A DNA stretch of 18,237 nucleotides, from contig CAMZCW010000025.1 in NCBI GenBank assembly GCA_947305045.1, forward strand, positions 1 through 18,237, read 5' to 3'. The translations under genes were made by a program, and so were the position numbers. The first letter of the stretch is position 1. Each line of letters starts with the position of its first letter. The notes below the pieces were generated by a model, which was not told where the DNA came from, did no database searches, and was given only the letters and a program-made list of their open reading frames with translations. The DNA is from an uncultured Bacteroidales bacterium (GTDB lineage: Bacteria; Bacteroidota; Bacteroidia; Bacteroidales; UBA932). This document shows positions 14,347 through 18,237 of this stretch, one piece after another.

Positions 14347-15286
14347 GCCAGGCCATATAGGCCGCCCAGATAAGAAGGAACAGACTGCCGTCCAACCGGT
14401 CCAGTCTGTTTTTTTTGCCCACGTAACAGGCCGTAAACAGCACCAGCGCGCTGGCAAGCAGGGCGCCTAAATCCACGTAGGTGATATCCGTGAACGAGAG
14501 GGGATGGATGAGCGCGCTGCCGCCAAGAATAAGCAGGATGTTGAACACATTGGAGCCGATGATATTGCCCAGGGCCAGCTGGCCCTTCTTTTTGACGGCA
14601 GCAGCCACGCAGGTGGCCAGTTCCGGCATGGACGTGCCGCCGGCGAGGATGGTGATGGCGATGAATTTGTCGCTTACGCCCAGTGCATGGGCAATGGCGG
14701 TGGCGGCATTCACAAAGAGCTTGCCGCCCGCAACCAGGCCGCCCAGACCGCCCAGAATCATGATGACGGCCAGCCAGGGCTTGATGGGTTTGGACCCGCT
14801 TTCCGGCTGGGCTTCAGGCGTTTTCTGGGCAAAGGAAGACCACAAATAGGCCACAAACAAAGCTACCAGGATGGCGCCGTCTATGCGGCTGAGGCCGTCT
14901 GTGCCAAAACCGAACAAGGTAAGTTCCAGGCCCAGCACAACGAGAAGAACCGTAATGAGGATGTTGACGGGAATGTCTTTTTTCCGGTTTTCCCGGGTGA
15001 TGTCCATGGGAAGGAGCAGGGCGGTGAGGCCCAGGATGAGCAGCGTATTGAAAATGTTGGAGCCCACCACATTACCGATAGCAATGTCGGCGTTGCCCTG
15101 CGCTGCGCCGATAAAGCTCACCACCATTTCCGGTGCCGAGGTTCCCATGCCCACGATGGTGAGTCCGATGACGAATTCGCTCAGGCCGAACCGGCGGGCG
15201 ATGGCTGATGCGCCATCTACCAGATAATCGGCCCCGAAAACCACCAAAGCCAGCCCTACAAGAAGCAAAAGTATCTGTACAAGCAT
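14330..15286 (-). CDS. CaCA-family calcium/sodium antiporter (YrbG-like)
   Basis: The 318-residue integral membrane protein exchanges cations, most likely Ca2+ for Na+. It has the internal duplication of the family: alpha-1 contains GTSAPE (48-53) and GNVVGSNIFN (71-80), alpha-2 contains GGTSMPE (216-222) and GNIIGSNVFN (240-249). About ten hydrophobic spans are visible, with a charged cytoplasmic loop near 152-170. A longer frame starts at 15310, but a -7 promoter element (15315-15308) overlaps that position, so the ATG at 15286 (MLVQILLLLVG) is preferred. It faces the acyltransferase convergently with a 17-nt overlap, and the acyltransferase terminator covers its codons 291-303. Confidence 0.94.
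   Translation of the reverse strand: MLVQILLLLVGLALVVFGADYLVDGASAIARRFGLSEFVIGLTIVGMGTSAPEMVVSFIGAAQGNADIAIGNVVGSNIFNTLLILGLTALLLPMDITRENRKKDIPVNILITVLLVVLGLELTLFGFGTDGLSRIDGAILVALFVAYLWSSFAQKTPEAQPESGSKPIKPWLAVIMILGGLGGLVAGGKLFVNAATAIAHALGVSDKFIAITILAGGTSMPELATCVAAAVKKKGQLALGNIIGSNVFNILLILGGSALIHPLSFTDITYVDLGALLASALVLFTACYVGKKNRLDRLDGSLFLLIWAAYMAWLIVHL
14379..14416 (+). terminator. Intrinsic terminator of the acyltransferase gene
   Basis: AACAGACTG (14379-14387) pairs perfectly with CAGTCTGTT (14402-14410); CCG (14388-14390) and CGG (14397-14399) extend the stem inside. An uninterrupted run of eight T (14409-14416) closes the 3' side. It begins 33 nt after the acyltransferase stop codon. 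It is the most classical terminator in the window and is located entirely within antiporter coding sequence on the other strand. Confidence 0.82.
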
Positions 15287-15307
15287 GATCGTTCCATTTT
15301 TGCAGCG

Positions 15308-15315
15308 CAAAATTA
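15308..15315 (-). promoter_or_regulatory. -7 element (TAATTTTG) of the antiporter gene
   Basis: On the minus strand TAATTTTG matches TAnnTTTG and lies 21 nt upstream of the ATG at 15286. No good -33 element is seen. It is 12 nt from the divergent -7 element of the lipoprotein gene, so the two promoters overlap back to back and could interfere. Confidence 0.6.
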
Positions 15316-15327
15316 GTCATTTTTGCG

Positions 15328-15335
15328 TATATTTG
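15328..15335 (+). promoter_or_regulatory. -7 element (TATATTTG) of the lipoprotein/M6 protease pair
   Basis: TATATTTG matches TAnnTTTG and ends 21 nt before the lipoprotein start at 15357. The -33 region is not a clear match. Its location downstream of the earlier in-frame ATG at 15285 rules that ATG out as the start. Confidence 0.58.
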
Positions 15336-15356
15336 TGGAGTACTAGGACCAAAAAG

Positions 15357-15812
15357 ATGCGAAGATTTTCTTTATCGGCACTGTTGTGCTTTTTGGCGGC
15401 GCTGTTTTTCCTCCTTGCCTGCAGGGAGGAGGTTCCGCATGTGGACGATGAGGAGGAACCGGAGGTCCCCGAGGTTGTAGCAGATCCCATTTTGCAGATG
15501 GAAGTGCCGGGCGCTTATGGCGTTCCCGGAGGCAGCGTCGTGCTGGGGAACGGCTGGCAACTGGGTATTCTGCGGTATGGCGGCAACAGGCAGAATATTC
15601 GTCTGGTACACCCTGACCGGACCCGGGTAATTACGCTGAGCGGCCTTCCCCGTCCGCTGAGGAAAGGGAAGGAGGTTCAGGCCTTGTACCGGGAAACGGA
15701 GCAGGGCTACACCCGCGTGTGCCTTCCCTACACGTTGCGGGTGATTCAAGTGAAGGAAGAAAAAGTGTGGCTCAAGGAGAGCGACCAAACCTTTTTTATA
15801 TTGGAACAGTAA
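15357..15812 (+). CDS. Small acidic-linker lipoprotein of unknown function
   Basis: I do not recognise the family. The 151-residue product starts with MRR, a long hydrophobic stretch and a lipobox LLAC (residues 19-22), so it should be lipidated at Cys22. A strongly acidic, Pro-rich linker follows (REEVPHVDDEEEPEVPEV, 23-40); acidic residues close to the lipidated Cys are the kind of signal linked to surface export of Bacteroidota lipoproteins. The remaining 110 residues are rich in short hydrophobic/charged beta-like segments and Arg. Its stop codon is directly followed by the ATG of the M6 protease gene with no spacer, so the two proteins are almost certainly made together; a carrier, anchor or inhibitor role is possible but unproven. 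Confidence 0.75.
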   Translation: MRRFSLSALLCFLAALFFLLACREEVPHVDDEEEPEVPEVVADPILQMEVPGAYGVPGGSVVLGNGWQLGILRYGGNRQNIRLVHPDRTRVITLSGLPRPLRKGKEVQALYRETEQGYTRVCLPYTLRVIQVKEEKVWLKESDQTFFILEQ

Positions 15813-18065
15813 ATGGGACGCTGGCTGCTCATAGGGCTTTTGCTGCTGGAGAGCGTGCTGGGCTGGGGGCGGGCATCCCGACAGGCGCTCCGTCCGGAAG
15901 GGGAAGCGCATGTTTTTACCGTGCTGGTAGAATTCCGCAACATCCGTTTCACCCTGGAGGACCCGCAAACCCGGTTCTCCGCCCTTTTGAACACGGAGGT
16001 AAGTGCGTACTTCCAAGAGAATTCCGGCGGCCTTTTCCGTCCCGTTTTTGACGTTTACGGGCCGGTTCTGCTGGAAAAGCCCATGGCGGCTTATGGGAAG
16101 GACCTGATGGAGAACGGGGAGCGGCTGGGTGACCTGGCCCCGGAGCGGGCCCTTTATGAGGCCTGCCGGCAGTTGGACGGGGAGGTAGATTTCGCTTCTT
16201 ACGATGCCGACGGCGACGGCATCCTGGACCTGGTGCTGTTTTTTTACGCCGGGTATGACCAGGCCGGCGGCGCTTCGGCGGACGCTATTTGGTCACATCA
16301 TGCCGATGTTCTCAGCTGCAAAGACCAGGAGGTAATAGACGCCCGATGGGACGAAAAAGGACTGGGATACTATTTCTGCACATCGGAGCTGCGGGGGACA
16401 GAGGGCGCACAGGCGGTGGGAATGGGCCCGGTTATCCATGAGATGGGGCATGCGCTGGGCTTGCCGGACCTGTACGACACCGATGGCGCCAAAAACGGCC
16501 TTACAGGGGGCATGTACCAGTTCTCGGTGATGGCCGACGGCCTGTATAACAAGCAGGGTGATGCCCCGCCGCCGCTGCTGGCGGTGGAAAAGCTGCTGCT
16601 GGGCTGGATGGCGCCGGAACAGCTTGTACCCCTTAAGGAAGGCTGGATGCAACTTTCCTTCGGTGAAACGGCCGTCAGCACTACCTCCACGGAAGGGGAG
16701 TGCTTCTATTATGAGGCCTTGCCCGCGGGGCTGCTGGTTTACCATATCGACCGCTCGGAACGGGAATTGGACGGTCATCCGGCCTCCTGGTATTGGGCCG
16801 ATTGGCGGGCTGCCAACCGGCTGAATGCGTATGGAAAACATCCCTGCTGCTACGTTGTTCCGCCTCTGGAACCGCATAATTACAATGCGGCGTCGCCCAA
16901 TCCGGGTATCCTGCTGTTCCCGGGAGTGGCCCAAGTGCACGGCTTCCTGCCGGAAGACTGGGAAGGGGAGGCGGGAACGCTGGCCCTCAGCTGCATAGAC
17001 ACGGAGGAAAGCGCCATCCGCTTCCGCGTACTGGAAAGCGGCACACGTACGCTCTGCGGCCTGGTGCTGGATTCCCAGGGAGTTCCTGTTCCCGGCGCAC
17101 AAATTCAATTGTTGGCCGATACGGAATGCGTGGGGGAGGATCACAGCGACATGTTTGGCTATTACCAGCTGGAAAGCAGCGTGGAAACGGCCGGGCAATG
17201 GCTGGTGCACGTATCCAAGCCTGGCTATCGGACGCTGGAGCGGGAGACGGCGTTTTCCGGCACAAAACTGCACTGCGAGTATCTCTCCCTTGTGAAAAAC
17301 AACGCCCCAGCCAGTACGCTCTTTTATACCTATGACCGGGCCGGAAGCAGTGGTTTCTTTGCGCAGGAGGTCCGGGAGCCGCTGATTGCCGCCGTCCGCT
17401 TTACGGCGGAGGAACTGGCTCCGTATGTGGGCCGAAGACTGGCAGAAGTGCTCTGCTTCCCGGTCGCAGCAAACCCGGAAACGCTTGGTAATCTGTATGT
17501 TACGGTAGATGCTGCGGGTATAAGGCTACTCAATCAGGATGCCGGAACGCCCGAGGTAGGGGAATATACACCGGTTACTGTACCGTTGGAAGAGGATTTC
17601 CGCATTCCGGAAGGTCTGGACCTCTATGTGGGATACGGATTTGATGAATGTGGTGAGAACCAGCCGCTTACGGTTGTCTATCCGGGGGAGCGGGAGAACA
17701 GCTTCTACACACCATTCAGCCTGAAAAAATCCTCCTGGCAGCCTTTGTACCAAAAAAAGACAGGCTTTTACCTGGACCTGATGCTGCAGGTACGGCTGGA
17801 AGAGGTTCCGGCAGAAAGCCTTGCCGATATGGGCTATGCCGCCATTGCGCTCCCGGAAGTCCCGCTGAAGGAAGGGGAGTGGCTGGATTTACAGGTGCTT
17901 ATGCCGGAGGGCGTCCGTTTTACAACCATAGTTTGGAGCCTCGATGGAAAAAGTCTGTCGGGGACCCGTCTGGAACTGCCTTCCGGGGAACACACGCTGG
18001 AGGCCCGGGTGAAGTATGAAGACGCCCGCGAGGAAATCCTGCGGGCGTATCTGACGGTTTATTAG
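15813..18065 (+). CDS. Secreted M6-family (immune inhibitor A-like) metalloprotease
   Basis: The 750-residue protein has an N-terminal signal peptide (about residues 1-22, no lipobox). The protease domain spans roughly 33-330 and holds the zinc motif HEMGHALGLPD (209-219; His209, Glu210, His213, third ligand position near Asp219), preceded by a calcium-loop-like DADGDGILDL (131-140) and followed by SVMADG (Met240, candidate Met-turn) and GLLVYHID (306-313), a segment typical of M6 enzymes. About 412-480 forms a carboxypeptidase-regulatory-like beta domain (GLVLDSQGVPVPGAQI). The last 65 residues resemble an Ig/PKD-like fold. No clear type IX secretion C-terminal signal is seen. It is translationally adjacent to the lipoprotein gene. 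The role could be degradation of host or dietary protein, but the substrate is unknown. Confidence 0.9.
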   Translation: MGRWLLIGLLLLESVLGWGRASRQALRPEGEAHVFTVLVEFRNIRFTLEDPQTRFSALLNTEVSAYFQENSGGLFRPVFDVYGPVLLEKPMAAYGKDLMENGERLGDLAPERALYEACRQLDGEVDFASYDADGDGILDLVLFFYAGYDQAGGASADAIWSHHADVLSCKDQEVIDARWDEKGLGYYFCTSELRGTEGAQAVGMGPVIHEMGHALGLPDLYDTDGAKNGLTGGMYQFSVMADGLYNKQGDAPPPLLAVEKLLLGWMAPEQLVPLKEGWMQLSFGETAVSTTSTEGECFYYEALPAGLLVYHIDRSERELDGHPASWYWADWRAANRLNAYGKHPCCYVVPPLEPHNYNAASPNPGILLFPGVAQVHGFLPEDWEGEAGTLALSCIDTEESAIRFRVLESGTRTLCGLVLDSQGVPVPGAQIQLLADTECVGEDHSDMFGYYQLESSVETAGQWLVHVSKPGYRTLERETAFSGTKLHCEYLSLVKNNAPASTLFYTYDRAGSSGFFAQEVREPLIAAVRFTAEELAPYVGRRLAEVLCFPVAANPETLGNLYVTVDAAGIRLLNQDAGTPEVGEYTPVTVPLEEDFRIPEGLDLYVGYGFDECGENQPLTVVYPGERENSFYTPFSLKKSSWQPLYQKKTGFYLDLMLQVRLEEVPAESLADMGYAAIALPEVPLKEGEWLDLQVLMPEGVRFTTIVWSLDGKSLSGTRLELPSGEHTLEARVKYEDAREEILRAYLTVY
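18022..18048 (-). terminator. GC-rich hairpin, possible rlmD terminator inside the M6 gene
   Basis: ACGCCCGC (18022-18029) pairs perfectly with GCGGGCGT (18041-18048), with AGGA/TCCT as a partial inner stem. Read on the minus strand it starts 14 nt after the rlmD stop codon and is followed by a weakly T-rich stretch (TCTTCATACTT). It lies within the last codons of the M6 protease gene. Confidence 0.4.
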
Positions 18066-18237
18066 GCTTTTCTTTCCAGGGCCACCACATTTTCTACGTG
18101 CATGGTGTGCGGGAACATGTCCACGGGCTGCACGGCCGTAATGCGGTAATCCCGGCAGAGGATGGCCAAATCACGCGCTTGGGAGGCCGGATTGCAACTG
18201 ACATAGACCATGCGCTGCGGGGCGGCTTTGAGAATGA
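18062..18237 (-). CDS. rlmD: 23S rRNA (uracil-C5)-methyltransferase, 3' end only
   Basis: Only the last 57 residues are inside the window; the gene continues past its end. The fragment carries two hallmark motifs of the RlmD/TrmA family: YVSCNPASQARDL, with the catalytic Cys that attacks uracil C6, and QPVDMFPHTMHVENVV, with the Glu general base. These enzymes methylate C5 of a specific uracil in rRNA (RlmD) or tRNA (TrmA); the RlmD name is by resemblance of these motifs and not certain from a fragment. Its stop codon (TTA on the plus strand, 18062-18064) overlaps the M6 protease stop codon (TAG, 18063-18065), so the two genes converge stop on stop. Confidence 0.85.
   Translation of the reverse strand, partial: ILKAAPQRMVYVSCNPASQARDLAILCRDYRITAVQPVDMFPHTMHVENVVALERKA

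Noticed and set aside
14504..15208. Long plus-strand frame (234 codons) inside the antiporter gene
   Set aside because: It is rich in Gly, His, Gln and Asp, typical of an antisense reading of a hydrophobic membrane protein; the antiporter motifs on the minus strand are unambiguous.
16293..17273. 326-codon minus-strand frame inside the M6 protease gene
   Set aside because: It is Arg/Gln/Pro-rich with no family features, and lies opposite a protease with intact zinc motif.

Overview
The window reads as a stretch of chromosome from a member of the Bacteroidota, most likely order Bacteroidales. The strongest evidence is promoter style. At least six genes are preceded by the Bacteroidota -7 element TAnnTTTG, in several cases with a TTTG-like -33 element exactly 20 nt upstream, and there are no convincing Shine-Dalgarno sequences. 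The proteins agree: a lipoprotein-type peptide deformylase, a minimal TatA/TatC pair without TatB, a GIN-domain (DUF2807) exported protein, the long form of QueA, and an XRE repressor of a type I associate with this group. Coding DNA is fairly GC-rich while the intergenic spaces are AT-rich. I cannot name the genus.

Layout: 1-327 is a non-coding stretch full of short repeats and potential hairpins. Then, on the plus strand, come def (lipoprotein peptide deformylase) and valS, each with its own promoter. A tightly packed plus-strand operon follows at 3706-9088: hot-dog thioesterase, tatA, tatC, ABC-F ATPase, GIN-domain protein, M19 dipeptidase. A near-symmetrical 19-bp perfect hairpin at 9102-9146 separates this operon from a minus-strand operon of XRE repressor, shrunken DHODH-like protein and cinA. 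A roughly 450-bp AT-rich gap (with nested, mutually exclusive hairpins) divides the repressor from queA on the plus strand. After queA lie a PlsC/PlsB-like acyltransferase (plus), a Ca2+/Na+ antiporter (minus, overlapping convergently), a small lipoprotein directly abutting a secreted M6 metalloprotease (plus), and the 3' end of rlmD (minus) at the window edge.

Functionally most of this is core metabolism: translation and tRNA/rRNA modification (def, valS, ABC-F, queA, rlmD), protein export (tatA, tatC), NAD salvage or damage clean-up (cinA), lipid synthesis and ion transport. The accessory, envelope-directed genes are the lipoprotein deformylase, the GIN protein, and the lipoprotein/M6 protease pair.

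I did not find a defence island, CRISPR array, integrase, insertion sequence, tRNA or rRNA. The points most worth a second look are the predicted export of a peptide deformylase, the degenerate DHODH-like protein kept in frame between the repressor and cinA, the lipoprotein/protease pair, the switch-like hairpins at 11721-11785, and terminators that lie inside the coding sequence of the opposing convergent gene. Promoter positions also move the likely start codon of several genes downstream of the longest open frame.
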